The notes beneath the pieces were generated by a model. That model saw nothing but the letters and a program-made list of their open reading frames with translations. It ran no database searches and had not been told where the DNA came from. Positions 9,241 through 18,576 of a stretch of DNA of 64,000 nt are shown piece by piece; the stretch's first letter is position 1, and each line of letters begins with the position of its first letter. Position numbers and translations under genes: made by a program. This DNA comes from Acetobacter lambici (GTDB lineage: Bacteria > Pseudomonadota > Alphaproteobacteria > Acetobacterales > Acetobacteraceae). The stretch spans positions 1 to 64,000 of the forward strand of contig NZ_WOTD01000010.1 of the NCBI RefSeq assembly GCF_011516885.1. Direction: 5' to 3'.

Positions 9241-9419
9241 AAAAGACTTCCTTTTCCCCAATGCTCTGTTTTTTTCAAACTCTATTGCGCCTTCTTTAAC
9301 GGCAAGCGCGTTTGTTCTGAAATTATTTTTTAAGCACGTCTCCCTTTACTAAAGGGGGGCTAAAATGGTTCTGATCAGGACAGGTTCCAACGCAACACTT
9401 GCCAGAAAATGAAGAGAGC

Positions 9420-11333
9420 ATGCGCATCTTTAAGTCCCTGCACGCCTCTTGGGCGCACTGCATGAAAGCCAGCCTGTGTATGGGCACAATGCTGGCCTCC
9501 GGCCCGCTGCTGTGCCTTGCCACACCAGCCATGGCCGCAGGGGACGAGGCATCGCTCGATGCGCTGGAACAGCAGATTTCTCGCATTCAGTCCGAGCAGC
9601 GCGCGCTGCAAAAAGCCCTTGTAAGCGTGCAAAAGCAGATTGCGGCCCACCGCACACTGGCCCATGCGGGCCCTTCGGCCGCTCACCACGGCCTTGCGGC
9701 CCATCAGGTCGCCAGTCTGGATGCCGCTGACCATGAGGCCGGCATTGCCGTAAACTCCGCCGACCGGGACGAGGAGAGCGCTGCAAGCGCAACCCACCAC
9801 CTTGGCGGCAACGGGCACTTCCGTGCCGGTGGCCCGGACGCCCAGCCCGTATTTGGTGGTGCTGAGGACAGCCCGACCGTGGAATCCGTGGTAGGCCACC
9901 GCGCGGAAGACGTGATCTCCCGCGTGGCGGAAAACGGCGTTGGCCCCCACTCGCGCGAATCAGCGGGTGCGCAGGCCGCCGGTGCGCTGGGTGACCATGG
10001 CGTGTTCCACCTTGGCCCCGTCACCCTGATCCTTGGTGGGTTCATTGACGCCTCGGCCGTGGAGAGCAACCGCCACACCGCCAGCGGCACCTTCAACTTC
10101 TGGCAGGACACGCCGTTCAAGAACGAACCGCGCTACCATACCGACAATTTTGAAGGCAGTGCGCGTTACAGCCGCCTCTCGCTCATGGCGCGCGGGAATA
10201 TTGATAAATACTCCACCATTTCGGGCGTGTTCGAAATGGATTTTGGCGCAGGGGCCGCCACGACCGATGCGTATGAGAGCAACAGCTACGCCTTTCGCAT
10301 GCGCCAGGCCTACCTTGCGTATGACAACAGCAAGGAGAACCTCCACTTCCTTGCCGGGCAGGCGTGGAGCATGCTCACCCCCGGTCGCGTAGGCATTATC
10401 CCCCGACAGGAAAGCCTGCCCGAAACCATTGAATCCTCCATGCTGGCAGGGCAGACATGGTCGCGGCAGTTGCAGTTCCGCTTTGTTAAGGACTTCCTCA
10501 GCCACCGCCTGTGGACCGGCCTGTCGATTGAGAACTCGGCCACGCTGTACAACCTGAACAACTTTGCTGCCGGTTCCTCCGACGGACAGGTCGTCCTGCC
10601 CACCGGGCAGACAGTCACCGTGGGGTCCGATGGCACGGGCCTGACCAACAACGCCCTGTTCCCCAACGAAATCGCACCTGATGTGATTGGCAAAATCGCA
10701 TGGGACCCGCACTGGGGCCATTACGAAGTGGAGGGGATTCTCCACTTCCCGCATGACCGCGTGTCCACCCTTGGGGGGGGCAAAAACCACACCGCCGTGG
10801 GTGGCGGGGGTGGCGGCTCGATGATCCTGCCGGTCATTCCGCACAAGGTGGAAGTCCGCATTGCAGGGCTGGCGGGCTACGGCATTGGCCGCTACGGGTC
10901 GGTGCTGCTGCCAGACGCCACACTCAAGTCCAACGGCGCGCCATCACCGCTATTTTCCATGCAGGGTACGGCGGGAATTATCGCCCACCCCAACCCGCTC
11001 ATTGACGTGTATGGCTATTTTGGCTACCAACAGGCCGGTCGCAGCTACTTCTCGGAAGGTGGCAATGCCTATGGTTATGGCAACCCCGCTTACAACAACA
11101 CGGGATGCTATACCGAGCTGAGTAGTAATTGTGCCGCTGGCAGTAACATCCATAGTGTTATGGAAGCCACAGTCGGAGCGTGGTATCGTTTCCTTAAAGG
11201 CCGTTATGGTACGGTGGAAGCTGGCGTGCAGCTTGCCTATTCGCGCATTCATGCGTGGGATGGCAACGGTGGCGCACCAGACACCAGCCTGAGCGAAGTC
11301 TTTATGGATTTCCGTTACCTACCCTTCCAGTAA
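9420..11333 (+). CDS. outer-membrane porin with N-terminal coiled-coil
   Basis: A 637-residue secreted protein. A hydrophobic signal segment ends in CLATPAMAAGDEA. It is followed by a heptad-rich stretch (LDALEQQISRIQSEQRALQK) that is likely to trimerise in the periplasm, a His/Ala/Gly-rich linker, and a barrel part with alternating aromatic strands such as YSRLSLMARGNIDKYSTISG and FRMRQAYLAYDN. It ends in FMDFRYLPFQ, with a terminal aromatic region suited to barrel assembly. The architecture resembles DcaP-like trimeric porins. The substrate is unknown. The ATG at 9420 is preferred (AGAGAG upstream); one at 9399 is also in frame. Confidence 0.78.
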   Translation: MRIFKSLHASWAHCMKASLCMGTMLASGPLLCLATPAMAAGDEASLDALEQQISRIQSEQRALQKALVSVQKQIAAHRTLAHAGPSAAHHGLAAHQVASLDAADHEAGIAVNSADRDEESAASATHHLGGNGHFRAGGPDAQPVFGGAEDSPTVESVVGHRAEDVISRVAENGVGPHSRESAGAQAAGALGDHGVFHLGPVTLILGGFIDASAVESNRHTASGTFNFWQDTPFKNEPRYHTDNFEGSARYSRLSLMARGNIDKYSTISGVFEMDFGAGAATTDAYESNSYAFRMRQAYLAYDNSKENLHFLAGQAWSMLTPGRVGIIPRQESLPETIESSMLAGQTWSRQLQFRFVKDFLSHRLWTGLSIENSATLYNLNNFAAGSSDGQVVLPTGQTVTVGSDGTGLTNNALFPNEIAPDVIGKIAWDPHWGHYEVEGILHFPHDRVSTLGGGKNHTAVGGGGGGSMILPVIPHKVEVRIAGLAGYGIGRYGSVLLPDATLKSNGAPSPLFSMQGTAGIIAHPNPLIDVYGYFGYQQAGRSYFSEGGNAYGYGNPAYNNTGCYTELSSNCAAGSNIHSVMEATVGAWYRFLKGRYGTVEAGVQLAYSRIHAWDGNGGAPDTSLSEVFMDFRYLPFQ

Positions 11334-11462
11334 GGATGTCTTTTACACGTTGTCGGGGTGCTGCGGGTCAGCAGCATACAGCTCCGGCACAAGAGAGAGG
11401 TCTTTCCGGACAGGACGCTTTATTCCCCTCTTTCATGCCTGTTTTGTCTGGACCTCATTTAT

Positions 11463-13229
11463 ATGCCTTTCCAAAATGCTCCCGCCCCGCTCGCTCAGGC
11501 TCTGGCCGCGCGCGGGTTTGAAGCCCCTACTTCCGTCCAAGCCGCCATTCTGGCCGATGACGCAAAAGGCCGCGACCTGCTTGTTTCCGCCCGCACGGGC
11601 TCGGGCAAGACGGTAGCCTTTGGCCTGTCTCTGGCCGACACACTCCTGAACGACGCAGACCGCTGCGGGCCTGCCGGTGCGCCGCTGGCGCTGGTTATTG
11701 CCCCCACGCGTGAACTGGCCCTGCAGGTCCGCAGCGAACTGGAATGGCTGTACGCCAAGACCGGCGCACGCATTGTCTCCTGCGTTGGTGGCATGGAACC
11801 CCGCACGGAAGCACGCAACCTGTCCAATGGCTGCCACATTGTTGTCGGCACCCCCGGCCGCCTGTGCGACCACCTCAAGCGCGGCAACCTTGATCTTTCT
11901 CAGCTCAAGGCCGCCGTGCTGGACGAAGCGGACGAAATGCTCGACCTCGGCTTCCGTGACGAGCTGGAAACCCTGCTGGACGCCACCCCCCAGGACCGCC
12001 GCACCCTGCTGTTTTCCGCCACCATCGCGCGTGAAATTGCAGGCCTTGCCAAGCGCTACCAGCACGACGCCCTGCGCGTGGACACGGTAGGCACCAACAC
12101 CCCACATGCCGACATTACCTACCGTGGCGTGCTGGTCGATCAGGGCGATATGGCCCGCGCCGTGGTTAACGTGCTGCGTCTGATCGAATCCCCCTCCGCC
12201 ATTGTGTTCTGCCACACGCGTGAGGCTGTGCGTCAGCTCCAGAGCATTCTGACCGAGCGTGGTTTTTCCTCCGTCGCCATTTCGGGCGATCTGGGCCAGA
12301 ACGAACGTACCCGCGCCATTGAGAGCCTGCGCCACGGGCAGGCCCGCGTTTGCGTGGCAACCGACGTGGCCGCGCGTGGGATTGATATTCCAGACCTCGG
12401 GCTGGTCATCCACGCCAGCCTGCCATCCAACCCCGCAACCCTGCTGCACCGCTCTGGCCGTACAGGCCGCGCTGGCAAAAAGGGTACCTGTGTGCTGCTG
12501 GTTCCGCCCGCACGCCGCCGTCTGGCCGAACGCCTGTTGCAGGCCGCCAAGGTCACAGCGGAATGGGGCGGCGCTCCCAGCCCGCAGGCTATTGCCGAAG
12601 CCGATGCAGAACGCCTGCTGGGCGCGCACTTCCTCTCGCTCCCGCCTTCAGAGAACGAGAACATCAAGGCCCTGACCGCACGCCTTGTGGCCGAACATAC
12701 CCCCGAGCAGCTTGCCACCGCCCTTGTGGGCATGTGGCGCAAAAGCCTGCCCGAACCAGCCCACCTGCGCGTGATCACACCCGATGCCACCCGCACCCGT
12801 GGCCCACGGGACGAAAACGCCCCCCCGCGTGAGCCGCGTGAACGCGCACCGGACATGAACGGTAGCTGGTTCCGCCTGTCCGTTGGTCGGGCAGACCGGG
12901 CAGACCCCAAATGGCTGGTGCCCGTGCTGTGCCGTCTGGGCGGCATTAAAAAGCAGGATATTGGCGCAATCCGCATTGTAAACGACCACACGCTGGTGGA
13001 AATCGCACCCGACAAGGCCGAACGCTTTGCCGCCTGTGCTGCCGCCGCCGATGCGGACGAAATGACCGTGGAACCCGCAGCCGCTCCCCGCAAAGGCCCG
13101 CCCGGTGCGGGTGGTGGTGGCCGCCCCCCCTTTGGCGAACGCCGTGGTCCGCCCAAAGGCCGCGCGAACTTTGACCGCAAAGGCCCCCCGGCAGGTAAGT
13201 CCGGCCCATCTTCGCGCAAGCGCAAGTAA
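11463..13229 (+). CDS. deaD: DEAD-box RNA helicase with DbpA-type C-terminal domain
   Basis: A 588-residue superfamily 2 helicase. Motifs appear in order: ARTGSGKT (43-50), PTRELALQ (81-88), TPGR (130-133), DEAD (154-157), SAT (185-187), then ARGIDIP and HRSGRTGRAGKKG in the second RecA domain. The segment GSWFRLSVGRADRADPKWLV to LVEIAPDKAE is the DbpA-like RNA-binding fold used by DeaD/CsdA. A basic Gly/Pro/Arg tail (GPPGAGGGGRPPFGERRG) follows. Such proteins remodel ribosome precursors and structured mRNA, often in the cold. The start at 11463 puts the first family residues at the N-terminus. Confidence 0.92.
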   Translation: MPFQNAPAPLAQALAARGFEAPTSVQAAILADDAKGRDLLVSARTGSGKTVAFGLSLADTLLNDADRCGPAGAPLALVIAPTRELALQVRSELEWLYAKTGARIVSCVGGMEPRTEARNLSNGCHIVVGTPGRLCDHLKRGNLDLSQLKAAVLDEADEMLDLGFRDELETLLDATPQDRRTLLFSATIAREIAGLAKRYQHDALRVDTVGTNTPHADITYRGVLVDQGDMARAVVNVLRLIESPSAIVFCHTREAVRQLQSILTERGFSSVAISGDLGQNERTRAIESLRHGQARVCVATDVAARGIDIPDLGLVIHASLPSNPATLLHRSGRTGRAGKKGTCVLLVPPARRRLAERLLQAAKVTAEWGGAPSPQAIAEADAERLLGAHFLSLPPSENENIKALTARLVAEHTPEQLATALVGMWRKSLPEPAHLRVITPDATRTRGPRDENAPPREPRERAPDMNGSWFRLSVGRADRADPKWLVPVLCRLGGIKKQDIGAIRIVNDHTLVEIAPDKAERFAACAAAADADEMTVEPAAAPRKGPPGAGGGGRPPFGERRGPPKGRANFDRKGPPAGKSGPSSRKRK

Positions 13230-13265
13230 CTGATGCGGCCCCCACTTTTGGGAGTGGGGACCAAC

Positions 13266-13304
13266 AAAAAAGGCTGCCCCCGATTATGGGAGCAGCCTTT
13301 TTTT
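13266..13304. terminator. bidirectional rho-independent terminator
   Basis: Inverted arms AGGCTGC and GCAGCCT flank a 14-nt loop, with a run of A on the left and seven T on the right. It lies between the convergent helicase and small repeat-protein genes and can serve both. A second GC-rich hairpin without a T run (CCCCACT/AGTGGGG) lies just upstream at 13239-13259. Confidence 0.85.
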
Positions 13305-13342
13305 GTGCCTGTCGGGCCGTAAGCCCGCAGCCATACCCAACC

Positions 13343-13903
13343 TTACAGGGAGGGAATGGACGGCAGGGTCGTTGCGTTATTCACGTCCGACTTCAGGCGG
13401 TCTTTTTTGCTTTTCCACGCATCTTTGGTGCTCTGGGAGGCGTTGTTCCAACGGTCCTTCACATTCTGTTCCGCGCTGCTTACGCCGCCAGCGGCTGTGG
13501 CTGCCGTGGCTGCACCCGTCAGCTTGTCACGCTGGGCCAGAATTTTCTGCCGTTCGGCCGTGCTGGCGTTGTTCCAGCGGTCCTTTACGGTTTTTTCCGC
13601 GTTGTTCAGTTTTTCCGTAGCGTTGGCACCTGAGCTGGTCAGCGCGCCACCCTTGGCCAGCAGCTTTTCGCGCTCGGCTTCGGTTGCACTGTTCCAGCGC
13701 TGCTTGGCCTGATCGCGCACACCAGACGTAAACTGGCTACCCGCGTTCTTGACGGAGTCCTTGGCGGAATCCACCTGGCTTTCCGCACCCTGCTGGAGGC
13801 AGCCGCTCAGGGACAGGCACGGATCGGCATGCGCAACAGAGGCCGTGCCAGCAAAGGCGACCAGGGGCAGGCCCAGAAGCGCAATTTTCCGAATAGAGAG
13901 CAT
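13343..13903 (-). CDS. small secreted protein with three RWN repeats
   Basis: A 186-residue exported protein of unknown function. The signal peptide MLSIRKIALLGLPLVAFAGT ends at AHA near residue 26. The mature part is Ala/Lys/Asn-rich and predicted helical. It holds three spaced copies of a motif at residues 69, 109 and 151: RWNSATEAEREKLLAKGG, RWNNASTAERQKILAQRDKL and RWNNASQSTKDAWKSKKDRL. Two cysteines sit at the mature N-terminus (DPCLSLSGC). The ATG at 13903 has GGAAAGG upstream; the open frame continues much further up, but that part is not protein-like. I do not recognise the family. Confidence 0.75.
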   Translation of the reverse strand: MLSIRKIALLGLPLVAFAGTASVAHADPCLSLSGCLQQGAESQVDSAKDSVKNAGSQFTSGVRDQAKQRWNSATEAEREKLLAKGGALTSSGANATEKLNNAEKTVKDRWNNASTAERQKILAQRDKLTGAATAATAAGGVSSAEQNVKDRWNNASQSTKDAWKSKKDRLKSDVNNATTLPSIPSL

Positions 13904-14060
13904 AAATATTCCTTTCCTGTGTTCCACACCATAAAAGCGCGAACATCGGTTATGTGTAAGACATGGGATTAGGGCAAAAAATAGTCCACCCCACCCTTGC
14001 AGGAACACGTTTGCACAAGCAGCATGGCTCCCGCACAAATGCGGCAAAGGAAGACAGACC

Positions 14061-15632
14061 TTGATCACACGCCCAGCACCGTACCACCGTACCCCCACCC
14101 GCGCTGGCCTGTGGTCCGCCCTGCCCTTCTGCCTTGCCCTGTGCCTGTCCACCACCGCACTAGCGGCCACACCCCCTGCCCCCACCAAGGCCGAGGCAGG
14201 CCAGCCAGCCCAGCCCCCCGAAGGGGCCGATACGTTCCACGATGCCGCCGCCATGCTGCCCAAGGACTCCATAACCCACCATAACGGCACGTTTGGTGGG
14301 CAAAAAATGACCTACACCGCAACCGCAGGCACGCTGACCCTGCGTGATGATGCGGGCAAGCCCACGGCGCGCATGTTCTACACCGCCTACACGCGGGATG
14401 GCGCGGACCCCGCACACAGGCCGGTTGTGTATTTTTTTAATGGCGGACCGGGTGCGGGCACCGCCTACCTGCACCTTGGGGCGGCTGGCCCGGTCATGCT
14501 TGATTTTCCCACCGGCAACCCGGCCGATGGGGCCAATGCCCAGATAAAACCCAACCCCGAAAGCTGGCTGGCGGCGGCTGATCTGGTTTTTCTGGACGCA
14601 CCGGGCACGGGCTGGTCGGTTCCGACCGATCCCAAACAGGCGGACAAACAGTTCTATGGTGTGCGCCAGGACGCCAAAACCTTTGCCAAGGCCATTCAGC
14701 TCTGGGCCAACACCAACAAACGCCTGACCTCCCCACGCTACCTTGCGGGGGAAAGCTATGGTGGCCTGCGCGCCATAGAAGTGGCCAACGCACTGGCCGA
14801 GGACCAGAATATTCTGCTCAACGGCATTGTCATGGTCTCCCCAGCACTGGACATGACCCTGCTGGATACGGAAAATGACATTCTGGCCGAAGCCTTTGTG
14901 CTGCCCTCGCTCGAGGCCGCCAATCTGGCCCTCCAGCACAAGCTGACCCCCGAGAACCTGACCCAGCATCTGGACAAGGCGTACCAGTACGCCGTGGGGC
15001 CGTACCTGAGCACACTGGCGGGCACGCCCCCCACGGGGGATGCGGCGGATGATTTTTACGAGGCCGTGGCCAACCACACCGGCATTGAGCAGGACATTAT
15101 TGCCAAACAGCGCGGCATGCCCCGGCCAGAGGCGCATGACATCCGCAGCCGTGATGGCCGCCTGTATTCGCTATATGATGCCACCCTGTCCATTGCCGAC
15201 CCCTTCCCCGAAGGCGTGGACAACGCCGAAAGCCCCGAACCCACGCTGGACGGGTTTGGCCACGCCTATGGCAGCGCGTTTGAGCATTACGCCGCAACCG
15301 AACTGCGCTACCAGACAGACCTGAGCTACAACCTGCTCAACTACGCCATTAGTCAGGCATGGGACTACCGCGATACAAACGCCCCCATCGTGCGCCCCAT
15401 TCCCACCCTGCGCCGCCTACTGGCCCTGAACCCCACCTTGCGAGTGTTCATTGCCAACGGGGCGTATGACCTTGTGTGCCCGTATGCCTCCTCCCGCTGG
15501 GTGGCGGAGCATATTCCTGTAGGGCGCGGGCGCATCGGGCTGCATGTGTACCCCGGTGGGCACATGCTCTACACCCGCCCGGACAGCCGCGCAGCCCTTG
15601 CGCGTGACGTACGCACCTTTCTGGCCCCCTGA
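14061..15632 (+). CDS. S10 family serine carboxypeptidase-like protein
   Basis: A 523-residue secreted alpha/beta-hydrolase. A signal peptide (LWSALPFCLALCLSTTALAA) precedes the enzyme. Family marks are YFFNGGPGAGT (oxyanion hole), GESYGG with nucleophile Ser232, Asp470 in GAYDLVCPY and His501 in YPGGHMLYTR, a full carboxypeptidase triad. It probably acts on peptides in the periplasm or outside. The start is TTG at 14061 with AAGGAAG 7 nt upstream, which is better supported than any internal ATG. It stands alone, divergent from the RWN-repeat protein. Confidence 0.9.
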   Translation: MITRPAPYHRTPTRAGLWSALPFCLALCLSTTALAATPPAPTKAEAGQPAQPPEGADTFHDAAAMLPKDSITHHNGTFGGQKMTYTATAGTLTLRDDAGKPTARMFYTAYTRDGADPAHRPVVYFFNGGPGAGTAYLHLGAAGPVMLDFPTGNPADGANAQIKPNPESWLAAADLVFLDAPGTGWSVPTDPKQADKQFYGVRQDAKTFAKAIQLWANTNKRLTSPRYLAGESYGGLRAIEVANALAEDQNILLNGIVMVSPALDMTLLDTENDILAEAFVLPSLEAANLALQHKLTPENLTQHLDKAYQYAVGPYLSTLAGTPPTGDAADDFYEAVANHTGIEQDIIAKQRGMPRPEAHDIRSRDGRLYSLYDATLSIADPFPEGVDNAESPEPTLDGFGHAYGSAFEHYAATELRYQTDLSYNLLNYAISQAWDYRDTNAPIVRPIPTLRRLLALNPTLRVFIANGAYDLVCPYASSRWVAEHIPVGRGRIGLHVYPGGHMLYTRPDSRAALARDVRTFLAP

Positions 15633-15797
15633 TTTGGAAGAGGCCTGAGCCCCCCAAGGGCCACACACCCAGCAAGGCGCGCACCCGGCCCACCCACATC
15701 GGCCGGGTATGCGCTAGCCACGGCCAGCCCCCGCAACCGGATGCCTATGGTGCAGGGGACTCCAACCGGGAACATACTACTGCACCTACTTTACCCG

Positions 15798-15850
15798 CAT
15801 GAGCGGCATGAGCGGCATGAGCGGCATGAGCGGCATGAGCGGCATGAGCG
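15798..15850. repeat. 9-bp tandem repeat, about 5.9 copies
   Basis: The unit CATGAGCGG is repeated head to tail without a single mismatch. Copies begin at 15798, 15807, 15816, 15825, 15834 and 15843 (the last is one base short). Perfect identity suggests recent slippage expansion, so the copy number is likely to vary between strains. Confidence 0.95.
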
Positions 15851-15965
15851 TGCCAGCCACACGGGTGCCGAGTTGGCAATAACACCGCCCCAAAAGGGTT
15901 ACGCCCCTTCCGGCATGGCCACGCCCCCCGGCACCGTAGCTGGCGACCCGTTACCCGGCCCCAAA

Positions 15966-16002
15966 CGCAAAACGGGCGGGAGGACCAAAGTCCCCCCGCC
16001 CG
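15966..16002 (-). terminator. rho-independent terminator of rplM-rpsI
   Basis: On the minus strand a 13-bp stem (CGGGCGGGGGGAC pairing across a TTTG loop with GTCCTCCCGCCCG) is followed by TTTT. It lies 34 bp beyond the rpsI stop codon and fits the end of the ribosomal-protein operon. Confidence 0.85.
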
Positions 16003-16035
16003 TCTGCCGAACGAAAAACCGAAGTTCGAACCAGA

Positions 16036-16524
16036 TCAGCGCTTGCTGAACTGGAAGGAACGACGGGCTTTGGCGCGACCGTACTTTTTACGTTCAACCT
16101 GACGCGAATCGCGGGTCAGGAAGCCAGCAGCCTTGAGGATGCTGCGCAGTTCGGGTTCGTAGTGGGTCAGCGCACGGCTGATACCGTGACGAACCGCACC
16201 AGCCTGACCAGACAGACCACCACCGGTTACGGTGCAGACCACGTCAAACTGGTTGTAACGATCGGATACAAGGAAGGGCTGGGTGAGCAGCATGCGCAGC
16301 ACGGGGCGTGCGAAATACTGAACAACCGGACGGCCGTTAACGGTGACTTCACCTTTACCCGGCTTGATCCATACGCGGGCCACGGCATCCTTACGGCGGC
16401 CTGTGGCATAGGAGCGGCCCTGTGCGTCACGCTTGGCTTCGTAAACCGGCGCAGAATCGGCCAGAACCGGAGCAACGGTCTTCAGATCGGCCAGCGTGCC
16501 GGTGCGTTCCTGAGTTTCAGACAT
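16036..16524 (-). CDS. rpsI: 30S ribosomal protein uS9
   Basis: A 162-residue uS9 with [23 protein letters not shown], the conserved core [12 protein letters not shown], and the C-terminal [17 protein letters not shown] whose last basic residues reach the P-site tRNA. The first 30 or so residues are an extension compared with E. coli S9, common in alphaproteobacteria. It follows rplM after 4 bp, the normal pairing. Confidence 0.98.
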   Translation of the reverse strand: MSETQERTGTLADLKTVAPVLADSAPVYEAKRDAQGRSYATGRRKDAVARVWIKPGKGEVTVNGRPVVQYFARPVLRMLLTQPFLVSDRYNQFDVVCTVTGGGLSGQAGAVRHGISRALTHYEPELRSILKAAGFLTRDSRQVERKKYGRAKARRSFQFSKR

Positions 16525-16528
16525 TGTC

Positions 16529-17005
16529 TCAGCCCTTCTGAACGTTAACGACGTTCTTGCGGTTCATGCCCGCAACGTCAAGCACCTGGGGGGTCTGACC
16601 ACCGTGGGGGTGTTCAGCGCCAGCATACACATGCAGGTTACGCATCTGGTCGCGCTGGAGTGGACCACGCGTGATCATGCGTTCAACGGCTTTTTCGACC
16701 AGATGGCCGGGGTGCTTGCCTGTCAGGCGCTGCGTGACCGTACGGGTCTTGATACCGCCAGCATAGCCGGTGTGGTAATGAAAGAGCTTCTGGTCCGCCT
16801 TGTTGCCGGTCAGCGCCACTTTTTCGGCGTTGATGACAACAACATGGTCGCCGCAATCGACATGCGGGGTGAACTGAGGCTTGTGCTTGCCGCGCAGGCG
16901 CGTGGCGATGATGACGGCGAGACGACCCAGAGCGAGACCTTCGGCATCGATCAGGATCCAGTTCTTCGTCACCTCCGCGGGCTTCAGCGAGAGGGTGGTC
17001 TTCAT
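16529..17005 (-). CDS. rplM: 50S ribosomal protein uL13
   Basis: A 158-residue uL13. It has [38 protein letters not shown] and the family segment [31 protein letters not shown] and [16 protein letters not shown] follow. It binds 23S rRNA early in 50S assembly. It is the first gene of the rplM-rpsI pair; the 203-bp gap upstream to the next, divergent gene should hold the promoter. Confidence 0.98.
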   Translation of the reverse strand: MKTTLSLKPAEVTKNWILIDAEGLALGRLAVIIATRLRGKHKPQFTPHVDCGDHVVVINAEKVALTGNKADQKLFHYHTGYAGGIKTRTVTQRLTGKHPGHLVEKAVERMITRGPLQRDQMRNLHVYAGAEHPHGGQTPQVLDVAGMNRKNVVNVQKG

Positions 17006-17208
17006 GACACTGATTCCATATGAGAACAGTTACGTATTGATGGCGCCTTATGATGGGTGGCGCACAAGTCGTCAAGAGGTATTGCAGTTAATGACCGTAT
17101 TTTCAGGCAGTTTTCTCTAGGTAACATGTTACCGTTCCGCCGCTTGCCCGCCTCCCCCGCATGCACTAAAGCTAAAGACTGTGGTGAAAACAGCAGGATT
17201 TCCAACGG

Positions 17209-18549
17209 GTGAAGAAGAACGTTCTTGTCACGGTCTCTGGCATTGCCATTCTTGGCGGGATCGCATGGTTTGGCGCCCACCATGCAGAACATGTCATGGT
17301 TGATAAAGGGATCGAGCGGTTCAAGCAGGCGCTTGGGCCGGATGTCTCCTTCACCTATACGCGCGCAAAACCGGGCCTTCTGGGCCGCAGTGTGCGCTTT
17401 AGCGGCCTTGTGTTCCGGCAGGGGTCAGAAACCATGACCGCCGATGAGGCCGAGCTGACCAAGCCCGACACACAGGATTCCGAGGTCACCCGCATTCACC
17501 ACCTGAGCTTCCGCAATTTCCAGCTGGCCGACCCCGCTGGCAGCCTGCACCTGAAAACAATGGAAATGGACGATCTGGCCCTGCCCACCAAGGCAGAGGA
17601 CCCCACCGCCCCCGGCGTGCAGACCCTGAGCATTGGCCACGCGCAGGCAACCGGCCTGCACGGGTTTGTCAGCGCCCTGCAATCCGACATCTCAGCCGAC
17701 ACCGCGAGCATGGACGATTTTGGCGCGAACGAAACATCGCACCTGCAGGCCCGTAACGTGCAGCTTTCCACCGATGTGGCTCCCCCCCGCCATGTTAGGG
17801 CCGACTCCATTGTAGTAGACGGCGTGGCGCTGGCCGACCTGTACAAAACCCTGACCACCGGCGCGCCCTACACCGCCCACCCCAGCACGCGCGACATAAC
17901 CATTGACCAGTTGAGCATGGACGGCACCGCCCCGCTCATGCGGGCAAAACGCGTGCTCTCCCACGCCACCCATACCGAGGCCACGGAGCAGGAAGTCTCC
18001 AGCATACAGGGGCTGGAACTGTGGCCCACCGTGCCCAACATGGGCTGGATGCCCTCGCTCGGGTATGACCGGTTTGTGGGCAATGTGGTGCTGAACGACA
18101 CCTACACCCCCAAAACCGGCGCGCTGCACGTGGAAACCTTTAGCATCGACTCCGCCAACATGGGGCGGCTGCATATGCATGGCGAGCTTGGGCAGGCGAC
18201 CTCCGCCTCCATGCTGGTCGACAGCAACGCCGACCTTCAGGTCATATCCATGGCGTTTGACTATATTGACCACGGGCTGGTGCCCAGAGCACTGGGCGCA
18301 ATCGCCACCGCCCGCGGCCTGCCACCACAGGGTTTTCTGGCCTATGTGCAGGCCCAGTCCGCCACGGCACAGAACCCCGCTTTTGCCAGCTTCTTCCACT
18401 GGCTGGCCAATCCGGGCAAGCAGACCCTGAGCATTGGCATAAAGCCCGAACAGCCCATGCCGCTCATGCTTGTGGTTGCATCTCTGGGTAGCCTTGCCTC
18501 CATGCCCGAACAGGCACAAAAAATCGGGCTGACGGTTCAGACGCACTAA
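17209..18549 (+). CDS. exported protein of unknown function (DUF945/AsmA-like layout)
   Basis: A 446-residue protein starting at GTG 17209 with AGGA upstream. Residues 1-25 (MKKNVLVTVSGIAILGGIAW) form an uncleaved or signal-type membrane anchor; the rest is periplasmic and rich in beta-type repeats such as VRFSGLVFRQGSETMTADEA and LHLKTMEMDDLALPT. This looks like proteins of the DUF945/DUF2125/AsmA kind, which bridge or act near the outer membrane, but that link is a guess from layout alone. The next gene follows after 27 bp on the same strand. Confidence 0.7.
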   Translation: MKKNVLVTVSGIAILGGIAWFGAHHAEHVMVDKGIERFKQALGPDVSFTYTRAKPGLLGRSVRFSGLVFRQGSETMTADEAELTKPDTQDSEVTRIHHLSFRNFQLADPAGSLHLKTMEMDDLALPTKAEDPTAPGVQTLSIGHAQATGLHGFVSALQSDISADTASMDDFGANETSHLQARNVQLSTDVAPPRHVRADSIVVDGVALADLYKTLTTGAPYTAHPSTRDITIDQLSMDGTAPLMRAKRVLSHATHTEATEQEVSSIQGLELWPTVPNMGWMPSLGYDRFVGNVVLNDTYTPKTGALHVETFSIDSANMGRLHMHGELGQATSASMLVDSNADLQVISMAFDYIDHGLVPRALGAIATARGLPPQGFLAYVQAQSATAQNPAFASFFHWLANPGKQTLSIGIKPEQPMPLMLVVASLGSLASMPEQAQKIGLTVQTH

Positions 18550-18576
18550 ACCCCGACCACCCCACAGAGACACGGC

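Larger units (their letters stand above)
15633..16035. other. 403-bp intergenic region with a tandem repeat and the rpsI terminator
   Basis: No gene is supported between the peptidase and rpsI, which are convergent. The stretch holds a 9-bp tandem repeat (15798-15850) and, next to rpsI, a strong hairpin. A short plus-strand frame through the repeat would read His-Glu-Arg repeated, but it has no ribosome site and no family features. Confidence 0.7.

Noticed and set aside
15798-15850. Possible CRISPR array
   Set aside because: The units are contiguous 9-bp repeats without unique spacers, and there are no cas genes.
16020-16036. TTCGAA-type segment near the rpsI end that looks like part of a tRNA T-loop
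   Set aside because: No acceptor or anticodon stem can be built around it; it is simply the sequence beside the rpsI stop codon.
15741-16049. A plus-strand frame of 102 codons through the 9-bp repeat reading His-Glu-Arg repeated
   Set aside because: It lacks a ribosome site and family features, runs into the convergent rpsI gene, and its repeat part follows from the DNA array. It is more likely an accident.
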